Positions 56,968 through 64,000 of a stretch of 64,000 nucleotides of DNA are shown here, piece after piece. Under the pieces are notes generated by a model that had not been told where the DNA came from, ran no database searches, and was given only the letters and a program-made list of their open reading frames with translations. Every line of letters starts with the position of its first letter. Position 1 is the first letter of the stretch. Origin of the DNA: Stappia sediminis (GTDB taxonomy: Bacteria > Pseudomonadota > Alphaproteobacteria > Rhizobiales > Stappiaceae); contig NZ_WUMV01000002.1 in assembly GCF_009826895.1 (NCBI RefSeq), positions 620,001 through 684,000 of the forward strand. The letters are read 5' to 3'. A program made the translations under genes and the position numbers.

Positions 56968-57654
56968 GTGAACTTGAACGACGATTTTGACCACGACAGT
57001 CCAGAGCCGACGCCCCAGGAGGTGGAGGCCAGGGCCGGCTTGATCCTGGATCTCAGGAGGCAGGGTATTCGCGACACGCGGGTGCTGTCGGCGATAGAGC
57101 GTGTTCCGCGCCGTTTTTTCCTCACCGCCAAGCTGCAGAAACACGCTTACGACAATACGGCTTTGCCGATCGAATGCGGCCAGACGATTTCCCAGCCCAC
57201 CGTCGTCGGCATGATGACGGAAGCGCTTGATGTGAAGCCGGAGCATCGCGTGCTTGAGATCGGTACCGGATCCGGTTTTCAGGCCGCGGTCCTCGGGCAT
57301 TTGGCCAAGGAGGTCTATTCGGTGGAGCGCTACCGCACGCTTGCCGATCTTGCGCGCGACAGGCTGTCGGCCTTGAAGCTGAAGAACGTCTTCGTGCACT
57401 TCGGAGACGGCATGCTGGGTCTGCCCGAACATGCCCCGTATGACCGCATAATCGTGACGGCGGCTGCGGATCCTATCCCCCAGGCATTGATGGATCAGCT
57501 TGCCGATGATGGGAAGCTGGTGGCGCCGGTTGGCCATTCCGGCGGCATTCAGGAGCTTGTCCTTTACGAAAAAACGTCGAATGGCCTCGTGAAGCGTAAT
57601 CTTGGCGCCGTGCGTTTCGTTCCGCTTCTGCCGGGTGCCGCCAGCAGCCTTTAA
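56968..57654 (+). CDS. pcm: Protein-L-isoaspartate O-methyltransferase
   Basis: The 228-residue SAM-dependent enzyme repairs isoaspartate in damaged proteins. The substrate motif GQTISQPTVVGMMTEAL and SAM motif I VLEIGTGSGFQAAVL are intact. The GTG start at 56968 has GAGGGGGG just upstream. It is 38 bp past surE. Confidence 0.94.
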   Translation: MNLNDDFDHDSPEPTPQEVEARAGLILDLRRQGIRDTRVLSAIERVPRRFFLTAKLQKHAYDNTALPIECGQTISQPTVVGMMTEALDVKPEHRVLEIGTGSGFQAAVLGHLAKEVYSVERYRTLADLARDRLSALKLKNVFVHFGDGMLGLPEHAPYDRIIVTAAADPIPQALMDQLADDGKLVAPVGHSGGIQELVLYEKTSNGLVKRNLGAVRFVPLLPGAASSL

Positions 57655-57936
57655 CCATCAAGCCTGCGGTTTGGCCGGCTAGCTGTCTAATAGTTGCAAA
57701 ATGTGAAGGTCCGCTCCCGCGGTGTGTTCGCGCTGGCGTCGCCTGGCCGCAAGTTCCTGAAATAACCGGAAAAACGCGAAAATTCCTTTAGGGAAAATTC
57801 CTTGCGGAAAAGACGCAGCGGCAGAGCAAAACGCCGCTCATCCGTACGTTTTTCGCGCTCTTTAAGCCTTTATCAACGTTACCGCGATTTACTTGTGAAG
57901 AACATTTCTTCCGGTGTCTTGAGTCCGAGTAGCGCC

Positions 57937-59280
57937 ATGATCACGCATTTCACCAGACGGCAAGCCCACTATCTTTCCCGCACTGCAATTGTGGTTGTTA
58001 TTGCGGCAATGGCAGCAGGGTGCAGCTCCCACGTCGACCGGTTCGAGGGGCCGATCTACACCGGCAGTACCGGCAACCAGAAGAAGATCCTCAACCAGGG
58101 CTTCGAGCAGCCGAGTTTCGATGATATCGCGGCCGGGCCGACGGCGTCGACGGTGAAGCGAAACAAGGTCGAATCGGCGGATCTTCCGCCGGCGAACGGT
58201 TATTCGCCGCCTTCCACCACCGGATCGATATCCAAGTCTTCCAGGCTCTCGCCGACGTTGAAGCCGATCCCGACAAGTGGTGGACAGAGCACTCTTCAGG
58301 CGCAAGCGCAGGCCGAAAGCGGGGCCCAGGCGCCCCGCACCTCGCGCGGCTGGTCGACCGCGGGCGGCACGCACGTCACGGTAACGAGCGGTGACACGCT
58401 CTATTCGATGTCGCGGCGCTATGGAGTGCCTCAGAAAGTGCTGGCGGATGTGAACGGGCTCGATTCGGCTGCCTCCCTTCAGGCCGGTCAGAAGATCGTC
58501 ATCCCGACCTACAGTGCTTCGCCAGGCAGGTCTGCTACGAATTCCGCCCCGGTGCGTCTGCCGCCTGCAAATGGCGAGCCGAGCGTGACGGGCACCGTGC
58601 CGAAATCCGCGGCACGCCTGAATACCACGCTGCCAAGGCCGGAGCCGAAGCCCGAGAGCGTGCGCGTCGCGTCGGTTCCGGCGACGACGGTGACGGATGC
58701 TTCCGTCGGTACGCCAAGCAGGAAGCCGGAAGATACGGCTGCCGGCGCGGGGCGTCCCACCGCGAAAGTCGGCAGGGCGGAGAAAGCAGCTGGCGAGCCG
58801 TCGCGCGTCGTCACGACGGAGCGTGTTGGTTCGAAGAAAGAGGAAAAGCCGGAGAAGGTGGAGGTTGCCGCGCTGGCATCCAATGCGGCCGATCCGAATG
58901 AAGGCCGCTTTCGCTGGCCGGTGCGCGGGCGCATTATTTCCGAGTTCGGCTCCAAGCCGGGCGGCACGCGAAACGACGGCATCAATCTCGCCGTGCCGGA
59001 AGGAACCGAGGTCAAGGCCGCCGATGACGGTGTCGTCATCTACTCCGGCAACGAGCTCAAGGGCTATGGCAACTTGATCCTTGTCCGCCATAGCGAGGGT
59101 TGGGTGTCTGCCTATGCCCACAACAGCAAGCTGTCGGTCTCGCGTGGTGACAGTGTGCGTCGCGGCGATACCATCGGATATGCCGGGGCGACCGGCTCGG
59201 TAAGCCAGCCGCAGGTCCATTTCGAGCTTCGAAAGGGCAATAAGCCCGTCGATCCGATGCGTTACATGTCGCGGGGCTGA
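57937..59280 (+). CDS. NlpD-like lipoprotein with LysM and degenerate LytM domain
   Basis: The protein is about 447 residues. The signal peptide ends in a lipobox, AAMAAGC, so it is a lipoprotein. A LysM domain (about 135-185, VTSGDTLYSMSRRYGVPQKV) binds peptidoglycan. The C-terminal M23/LytM domain (about 325-445) has NDGINLAVPEG where active endopeptidases have HxGxD, so two zinc ligands are lost; VHFELR is kept. The same loss is seen in E. coli NlpD, which activates amidases during division, and I infer the same role. ATG 57937 is preferred; the frame extends upstream without a signal sequence. Confidence 0.88.
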   Translation: MITHFTRRQAHYLSRTAIVVVIAAMAAGCSSHVDRFEGPIYTGSTGNQKKILNQGFEQPSFDDIAAGPTASTVKRNKVESADLPPANGYSPPSTTGSISKSSRLSPTLKPIPTSGGQSTLQAQAQAESGAQAPRTSRGWSTAGGTHVTVTSGDTLYSMSRRYGVPQKVLADVNGLDSAASLQAGQKIVIPTYSASPGRSATNSAPVRLPPANGEPSVTGTVPKSAARLNTTLPRPEPKPESVRVASVPATTVTDASVGTPSRKPEDTAAGAGRPTAKVGRAEKAAGEPSRVVTTERVGSKKEEKPEKVEVAALASNAADPNEGRFRWPVRGRIISEFGSKPGGTRNDGINLAVPEGTEVKAADDGVVIYSGNELKGYGNLILVRHSEGWVSAYAHNSKLSVSRGDSVRRGDTIGYAGATGSVSQPQVHFELRKGNKPVDPMRYMSRG

Positions 59281-59311
59281 TAGCCGCGCGGCGCTTCACC
59301 CCGGAAGCTTT

Positions 59312-60199
59312 TCACTCGCCGAGCGTCCTCCCGAGACGCCCGGCGAGATCCTGTATGTATTGGAAGGCGACGCGCCCGGAGCGGCTGCCGCGTGTCTGGG
59401 CCCATTCGATCGCCTCGGCCTTTAGCACCACAGGCGCGACATCCAGTCCGTAGTGATCGACATAGCCTTCGATCATCTTCAGGAATTCGTCCTGGCTGCA
59501 ATTGTGGAAGCCGAGCCAGAGGCCGAAGCGGTCCGACAGCGAAACCTTTTCTTCCACGGCTTCGCTTGGGTTGATGGCCGTTGAGCGCTCGTTTTCGATC
59601 ATGTCGCGCGGCATCAGGTGGCGGCGGTTTGAGGTCGCGTAGAAAAGCACGTTCGCCGGACGCCCTTCGATCCCGCCTTCCAGCACGGCCTTGAGTGATT
59701 TGTACGACGTGTCGCCGCCATCGAAGCTCAGGTCGTCGCAAAAGACGATGAAGCGGTGCCGGCTTTCTTTCAGGTGCGCCATCAGGCGCGGCAGGCTTTC
59801 GATATCCTCGCGGTGGATTTCGATGAGCTTCAGGCGGCGGTCCGCGCCGTCCTTTTCCAGGGTCGCGTTCACCGTCGCGTGCGAGGCTTTCACCAGCGAC
59901 GATTTGCCCATGCCGCGCGCACCCCACAACAGAACGTTGTTGGCGGCGTATCCTTTCGCAAACCGCTCCGTGTTTTCAACAAGTTGGTCTCGCATCCGGT
60001 CGATGCCGTGCAACAGGTCGATTTCCACACGGTTGACCTTTGTCACCCCCTCCAGCCGCTCCGGGTGAAGATGCCACACGAAGGCATCCGCCGCCTCGAA
60101 GTCCGGCTTTGCCGGCTCGGCGGGGACCGCGCGTTCGATCAAACCGATCAGGCGGTCCAGTTTCGCGGCGATCAGGCTTGCATCGGTATCTTGCGGCAT
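59312..60199 (-). CDS. DUF815-family ATP-binding protein
   Basis: The 295-residue AAA-like ATPase has a P-loop in LLWGARGMGKSSLVKA (about residues 90-105) and a Walker B-like FIVFCDDLSFDGGD. FYATSNRRHLMPRDM and DRFGLWLGFH are conserved in this family. No function is established. It opposes the neighbouring genes on both sides, and its convergent end lies 31 bp from the NlpD-like gene. Confidence 0.9.
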   Translation of the reverse strand: MPQDTDASLIAAKLDRLIGLIERAVPAEPAKPDFEAADAFVWHLHPERLEGVTKVNRVEIDLLHGIDRMRDQLVENTERFAKGYAANNVLLWGARGMGKSSLVKASHATVNATLEKDGADRRLKLIEIHREDIESLPRLMAHLKESRHRFIVFCDDLSFDGGDTSYKSLKAVLEGGIEGRPANVLFYATSNRRHLMPRDMIENERSTAINPSEAVEEKVSLSDRFGLWLGFHNCSQDEFLKMIEGYVDHYGLDVAPVVLKAEAIEWAQTRGSRSGRVAFQYIQDLAGRLGRTLGE

Positions 60200-60432
60200 C
60201 TTCGCGTTCCCGGTGTTTGTTGTTGCGCGGCCCGCGGGCTGTCGTTAATTCAGGCTCCATTATCACGACGGCGCCAAACGCCAAAGTGGTCGTGCGGATG
60301 GGTTACGGCGTGCCTTGCATTAGCGGGCATGGTCGCTATAGTCCGCGCACCATTGATCAATGTACGGTCTTGTGGGATTCCGGGTCGGTTTGACAAGCTC
60401 TGCCAGCCGGATCGCCACAGTTTCCCGAGGAG

Positions 60433-60774
60433 ATGTTCATGCTGATTACTCCTGCGTTCGCGCAAGGCGCTCCTGCGGCGGGCGGCGCGGATTTCCTGAT
60501 CTCGATCCTGCCCTTCATCCTCATCTTCGTGATCATGTATTTCCTGATCATTCGCCCGCAGCGGCAGAGGATGAAGCAGCATCAGGAAATGGTGTCGAAC
60601 CTGCGGCGCGGCGATACGGTCGTGACGACCGGCGGGCTGATCGGCAAGGTCTCCAAGGTTATCGACGACGGCGAGGTTCAGCTTGAACTCGGCGAAGGCG
60701 TCAAGGTTCGTGCGGTGCGCAGCATGATCCAGGAAGTGCGCTCCAAGTCGGAACCTGTGAAGGAAAACGGCTGA
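60433..60774 (+). CDS. yajC: Preprotein translocase subunit YajC
   Basis: The 113-residue single-helix protein (FLISILPFILIFVIMYFLII followed by RPQRQRMKQH) belongs to the SecDF-YajC complex that helps pull proteins across the membrane. The segment NLRRGDTVVTTGGLIGKV is diagnostic. It heads yajC-secD-secF; AGGAG lies upstream. Confidence 0.95.
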   Translation: MFMLITPAFAQGAPAAGGADFLISILPFILIFVIMYFLIIRPQRQRMKQHQEMVSNLRRGDTVVTTGGLIGKVSKVIDDGEVQLELGEGVKVRAVRSMIQEVRSKSEPVKENG

Positions 60775-60840
60775 GCGTCGGCCAACTGACGCCGGGCTGG
60801 GAAAAATGCCCCGGTCCGGCAATCGAACGGGTTCCCTGTC

Positions 60841-62451
60841 ATGCTTTATTTCGCACGCTGGAAGATCGCGCTGATCGTCCTCGTAGTCCTAGCCGGCCTC
60901 GTTTCCACGCTGCCGAACTTCTTTTCCACCGAAACCTTGAGGCAGATGCCGGATTGGCTGCCGAAGCGCCAGATCGTGCTCGGGCTGGACCTGCAGGGCG
61001 GCGCCTATCTGCTTTATGAGGTGGACAAGCAGGATTACATCCAGAAACGCCTGAAAACCCTGGTTGGCGATATCCGCCAGACACTGCGTGAGGAGCCGCG
61101 CATCGGCTATACGGGCCTTGGCGTGCAGGGGCAGGGCGTACAGGTGCGCATTCGCGACGTGCAGCGCATCGATGAGGCGCGCAACCGCCTGTCGGAGCTT
61201 GCAAACCCGCTGGTATCTTCGCTCTTCGGCGGCCAGCAGGTAAATGAATTCACACTGGATGTGTCGGAAGACGGGCTGGTTCGCTTTACCTTCACCGAGG
61301 AAGGCCTTGCGCAGCGCGTGCGTTCCATCGTCCAGCAGTCGATCGAGGTTATCCGCCGCCGCGTGGACGAACTCGGCACGACCGAGCCGAACATCCAGCG
61401 CCAGGGCGAGGATCGTATCCTTGTCGAGGCGCCGGGCGAAAACGATCCCCAGCGCCTGAAGGCGCTTGTCGGCCAGACCGCGCAGTTGACCTTCCACATG
61501 GTGGACGTCTCCATGTCGGCGGAGCAGGCGCTGCAGACGCGCCCGCCGGCCGGCACCGTGGTCATGGACTCCATCGACGAGCCGCCGATCCCCTATCTTC
61601 TGGAGGAAGCGCCGCTCCTGTCGGGTGAGGATCTCGTCGATGCACAAGTCTCCTTCGATCAGCGCACCAACGAGCCGGTGGTGAACTTCCGCTTCAACAC
61701 TTCTGGCGCGCGCAAGTTTGCCATCGTCACGCAGCAGAATGTCGGCCGCCCCTTCGCGATCGTGCTCGACAGCGAGGTGATCTCGGCTCCCGTCATTCGC
61801 GAGCCGATCACCGGCGGTTCGGGACAGATTTCGGGCAGTTTCGACGTCGAATCGGCCAATGATCTTGCCGTGCTCCTGCGCGCCGGAGCGCTTCCCGCCA
61901 AGCTTACGGTGGTGGAGGAACGTTCGATCGGCCCGGGTCTTGGCCAGGATTCGATCGATGCCGGGCGCCTCGCATCGCTGATTGGTGCGGCAGCGGTCGT
62001 CATCTTCATGGTGCTGGCCTATGGCCGCTTCGGCGTCATGGCCGACATCGCGTTGACGGCGAATATCCTTCTGATCTTCGGCGCGCTGACCTTCCTTCAG
62101 GCAACGCTCACGTTGCCGGGCATCGCTGGCATCGTGCTGACGATCGGCATGGCGGTGGACGCCAACGTGCTCATCTTCGAGCGTATTCGCGAGGAATCGC
62201 GCGCCGGCAGATCGGCGATAAGCGCGATCGACGCCGGGTATTCCCGTGCGCTCGGTACGATCCTTGATGCTAACATCACGACGCTGATCGCCGCGGTCAT
62301 TCTTTTCCAGCTTGGTTCCGGCCCGATCCGCGGTTTCGCAGTCACGCTTGCCATCGGCATTTTCACCACGGTCTTCTCCGCCTTCACCTTCTCGCGTCTG
62401 CTTGTCGCGCTGTGGGTGCGCTGGCGCCGGCCGAGCCATTTGCCGATCTGA
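60841..62451 (+). CDS. secD: Protein translocase subunit SecD
   Basis: The 536-residue protein has an N-terminal helix, a large periplasmic P1 domain and five C-terminal helices. GLDLQGGAYLLYEVD and VIRRRVDELGTTEPNIQRQG are typical, as is the membrane motif with Asp in IGMAVDANVLIFERIREE. It is 66 bp past yajC and followed at once by secF. Confidence 0.97.
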   Translation: MLYFARWKIALIVLVVLAGLVSTLPNFFSTETLRQMPDWLPKRQIVLGLDLQGGAYLLYEVDKQDYIQKRLKTLVGDIRQTLREEPRIGYTGLGVQGQGVQVRIRDVQRIDEARNRLSELANPLVSSLFGGQQVNEFTLDVSEDGLVRFTFTEEGLAQRVRSIVQQSIEVIRRRVDELGTTEPNIQRQGEDRILVEAPGENDPQRLKALVGQTAQLTFHMVDVSMSAEQALQTRPPAGTVVMDSIDEPPIPYLLEEAPLLSGEDLVDAQVSFDQRTNEPVVNFRFNTSGARKFAIVTQQNVGRPFAIVLDSEVISAPVIREPITGGSGQISGSFDVESANDLAVLLRAGALPAKLTVVEERSIGPGLGQDSIDAGRLASLIGAAAVVIFMVLAYGRFGVMADIALTANILLIFGALTFLQATLTLPGIAGIVLTIGMAVDANVLIFERIREESRAGRSAISAIDAGYSRALGTILDANITTLIAAVILFQLGSGPIRGFAVTLAIGIFTTVFSAFTFSRLLVALWVRWRRPSHLPI

Positions 62452-62461
62452 GGGACAAGTC

Positions 62462-63418
62462 ATGCTTTTGAAACTGGTTCCCGAAAACACCCATTACCGC
62501 TTCATGTGGCTGCGCCGGTACAGCTTCCCGCTGTCGGCCCTCATCGCGGTCGCCTCCATCGTGCTGTTCTTCACCGTCGGGCTGAATTTCGGCATCGACT
62601 TCAAGGGCGGCACGGTCATCGAAATGAAGACCAACGAGAGCCCGGCGGATATTGCACAGATCCGCGCGGACCTCGGAACGCTGGACCTGGGCGACGTTCA
62701 GGTCCAGAGCTTTGGTGGGCCGGACGAAGTCCTGGTCCGTATCCAGCAGCAGGACGGTGGCGAGCCCGCCCAGCAGGCGGCCGTTGCCAAGGTTCGAAGC
62801 AGTTTCGAGAACAGGGTGGAGTTCCGCCGGATCGAGGTGGTCGGCCCGCGCGTTTCGGGCGAGCTTGCCCAGGCAGGCACGATTGCCGTGATCTCGGCGC
62901 TGGTCGTGATCCTCTTCTACATCTGGTTCCGGTTCGAGTGGCAATTCGCGATCGGCGCCATAGTCACGACGATCAACGACATCATCGTCACCGTCGGCCT
63001 CTTCGTCGTCCTGCAGCTTGAATTCTCGCTGTCCAGTATCGCCGCGATCCTGACGATCATCGGTTATTCCTTGAACGATACCGTCGTCGTCTACGACCGG
63101 ATTCGCGAAAACCTGCGCCGGTACAAGAAGATGGCGCTTCCCGAACTTCTCGACCGGTCGATCAACGAGATGCTGTCGCGCACGGTGATGACCTCCGTCA
63201 CGACGCTTCTTGCGCTCATCGCCCTATATATCTTCGGTGGAGAGGTTATTCGCACGTTCACGCTGGCGATGATCTTCGGCATCGTGATCGGCACCTATTC
63301 GTCGATCTTCCTTGCCGCTCCCATGTTGATCTTCCTGAACCTGCGGCCGGGCGGCGGACAGGCAAAGGCCGACAAGGAGGACAAGGAAGAAGACGACAGC
63401 GCGGCTGCGCCGGCATAA
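62462..63418 (+). CDS. secF: Protein translocase subunit SecF
   Basis: The 318-residue partner of SecD shows NFGIDFKGGTVIEMKTNES, the helix pair IIGYSLNDTVVVYDRIREN and LSRTVMTSVTTLLALIALY. ATG 62462 is the real start; the open frame runs upstream through the secD end. The 10-bp gap to secD implies co-translation. The acidic C-terminal tail is non-conserved. Confidence 0.96.
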   Translation: MLLKLVPENTHYRFMWLRRYSFPLSALIAVASIVLFFTVGLNFGIDFKGGTVIEMKTNESPADIAQIRADLGTLDLGDVQVQSFGGPDEVLVRIQQQDGGEPAQQAAVAKVRSSFENRVEFRRIEVVGPRVSGELAQAGTIAVISALVVILFYIWFRFEWQFAIGAIVTTINDIIVTVGLFVVLQLEFSLSSIAAILTIIGYSLNDTVVVYDRIRENLRRYKKMALPELLDRSINEMLSRTVMTSVTTLLALIALYIFGGEVIRTFTLAMIFGIVIGTYSSIFLAAPMLIFLNLRPGGGQAKADKEDKEEDDSAAAPA

Positions 63419-63440
63419 GAGGGCGCGGGAAGGTTCCGGG

Positions 63441-63839
63441 ATGGCCCAGAGAGGACAGGGCATCGTCATTCGCGACGCGCATTTTCCAGGGCGCGCGCCT
63501 GTCGATGCCTATGGCAACGGCGGCTTCCGCTTCGCGAAGATGTCCCATCGCGGCTCGATATTGAGCGTGCCCAGCGGGATCTACGGCTGGTTGCCGGCGA
63601 CTGTCGAGGAATTGACCATTGAGGCTTTCGAGCGGGTCTTTGAAGAAGCCGGCGAGATCGAGGTGCTTTTGATCGGCACCGGGCCCGATATTCGCCGTGT
63701 CCCGCCTGCGCTTCGCGAGGAGTTTCGCGCCCGCGGCATTCGCGCCGATTCCATGGCGACCGGGGCGGCTGTCAGAACCTACAATGTGTTGCTTTCCGAA
63801 GACAGGGCCGTCGCCGCTGCACTTCTCGCCGTGGACTGA
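63441..63839 (+). CDS. Mth938-like domain protein
   Basis: The 132-residue protein is of the Mth938/NDUFAF3 (DUF498) family: GNGGFRFAKMSHRGSILSVP, VLLIGTGPDIRRVPPALREE and MATGAAVRTYNVLLSEDR. The mitochondrial relative NDUFAF3 assists complex I assembly; the bacterial role is unproven. It follows secF by 22 bp, as in other alphaproteobacteria. Confidence 0.9.
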   Translation: MAQRGQGIVIRDAHFPGRAPVDAYGNGGFRFAKMSHRGSILSVPSGIYGWLPATVEELTIEAFERVFEEAGEIEVLLIGTGPDIRRVPPALREEFRARGIRADSMATGAAVRTYNVLLSEDRAVAAALLAVD

Positions 63840-63866
63840 TCCGTGCGGCGTTCTACTTCAATCACA

Positions 63867-64000
63867 ATGAAGAGTGCCGCCGACCATTGCCAGTCGTTCG
63901 TTCGCGAATCCGACAGAGACCGTTATCTCGCTTCGCTGTTCGCGGGCGACGAGACCAGGCGCGGGCTCTTTGCGCTTTATGCCTTCAACACCGAGGTCTC
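63867..64000 (+). CDS. Phytoene/squalene synthase-family protein, 5' end (cut by window)
   Basis: The first roughly 45 codons are present. The segment DRYLASLFAGDETRRGLFAL followed by YAFNTEV matches the N-terminus of the alphaproteobacterial squalene/phytoene synthase-like (NDUFAF6-related) proteins usually encoded after the Mth938-like gene. ATG 63867 is chosen; GTG 63843 is in frame. Neither has a clear ribosome site. The rest lies beyond the window. Confidence 0.75.
   Translation, partial: MKSAADHCQSFVRESDRDRYLASLFAGDETRRGLFALYAFNTEV

Noticed and set aside
57889-59220. 443-codon minus-strand frame across the NlpD-like gene
   Set aside because: Antisense to LysM and LytM domains that are clearly coding on the plus strand.
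60889-62490. 533-codon minus-strand frame across secD
   Set aside because: A mirror of secD caused by GC-rich codon structure; no protein family features.

Overview
The window is a stretch of an alphaproteobacterial chromosome of the order Hyphomicrobiales (Rhizobiales), most like the Rhizobiaceae and relatives such as Martelella or Hoeflea. The evidence is an ExoR homologue, a seven-gene suf operon in the order known from Agrobacterium with an Irr-type box upstream, an NDUFA12-type complex I accessory subunit, a B12-dependent ribonucleotide reductase with an NrdR-like box, the usual neighbours tatABC-serS-surE-pcm-nlpD-like and yajC-secD-secF, and GC-rich codon use. The genus cannot be fixed from the sequence. 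No rRNA, tRNA or CRISPR array was seen.

Region 1 (0.6-8.2 kb) is a catabolic island. It holds a three-component TRAP transporter, a diaminopropionate ammonia-lyase, an M20 L-carbamoylase-type hydrolase and a nitrilase-fold D-carbamoylase-type hydrolase, with a divergent RpiR regulator. A 265-bp element with perfect or near-perfect terminal inverted repeats sits between transporter and enzymes; a second copy lies 28 kb away. Region 2 (8.4-14.6 kb) is the most unusual locus. It is a four-gene operon of an exosortase fused to an EpsI-like domain, one secreted VIT/von Willebrand A protein with a PEP-CTERM-like sorting signal, and an OmpR-type response regulator with its histidine kinase. It looks like a dedicated one-substrate exosortase system under its own two-component control. 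Region 3 (14.6-16.8 kb) is a decay zone: a frameshifted adenylate cyclase, a reductase fragment fused by overlap to an intact cupin gene, and an IS3-type orfA remnant.

Region 4 (16.8-31 kb) holds nrdJ, a small receiver protein, the NDUFA12 homologue, an alpha/beta hydrolase, the complete suf operon (two desulfurases of different class, SufB, C, D, a DUF59 protein and an A-type carrier) and a TfoX-like protein. Region 5 (31-37 kb) is mixed: a two-TM orphan protein beside a very AT-rich stretch, the second 265-bp element abutting a palindromic intergenic repeat, a diguanylate cyclase, a DEAD-box helicase, a small secreted protein and a sulfotransferase-like protein.

Region 6 (37-64 kb) is mostly core genome: parE, exoR, a D-threonine-aldolase-fold enzyme, exonuclease III, ErpA, then a long plus-strand run of dgt, argS, a SPOR protein, nagZ, scpA, scpB, an ABC ATPase, tatABC, serS, surE, pcm and a degenerate LytM lipoprotein. 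After an opposing AAA-type ATPase come yajC, secD, secF, an Mth938-like gene and the start of a phytoene/squalene synthase-family gene cut by the window edge. The 3' end of argS has abruptly different base and codon use.
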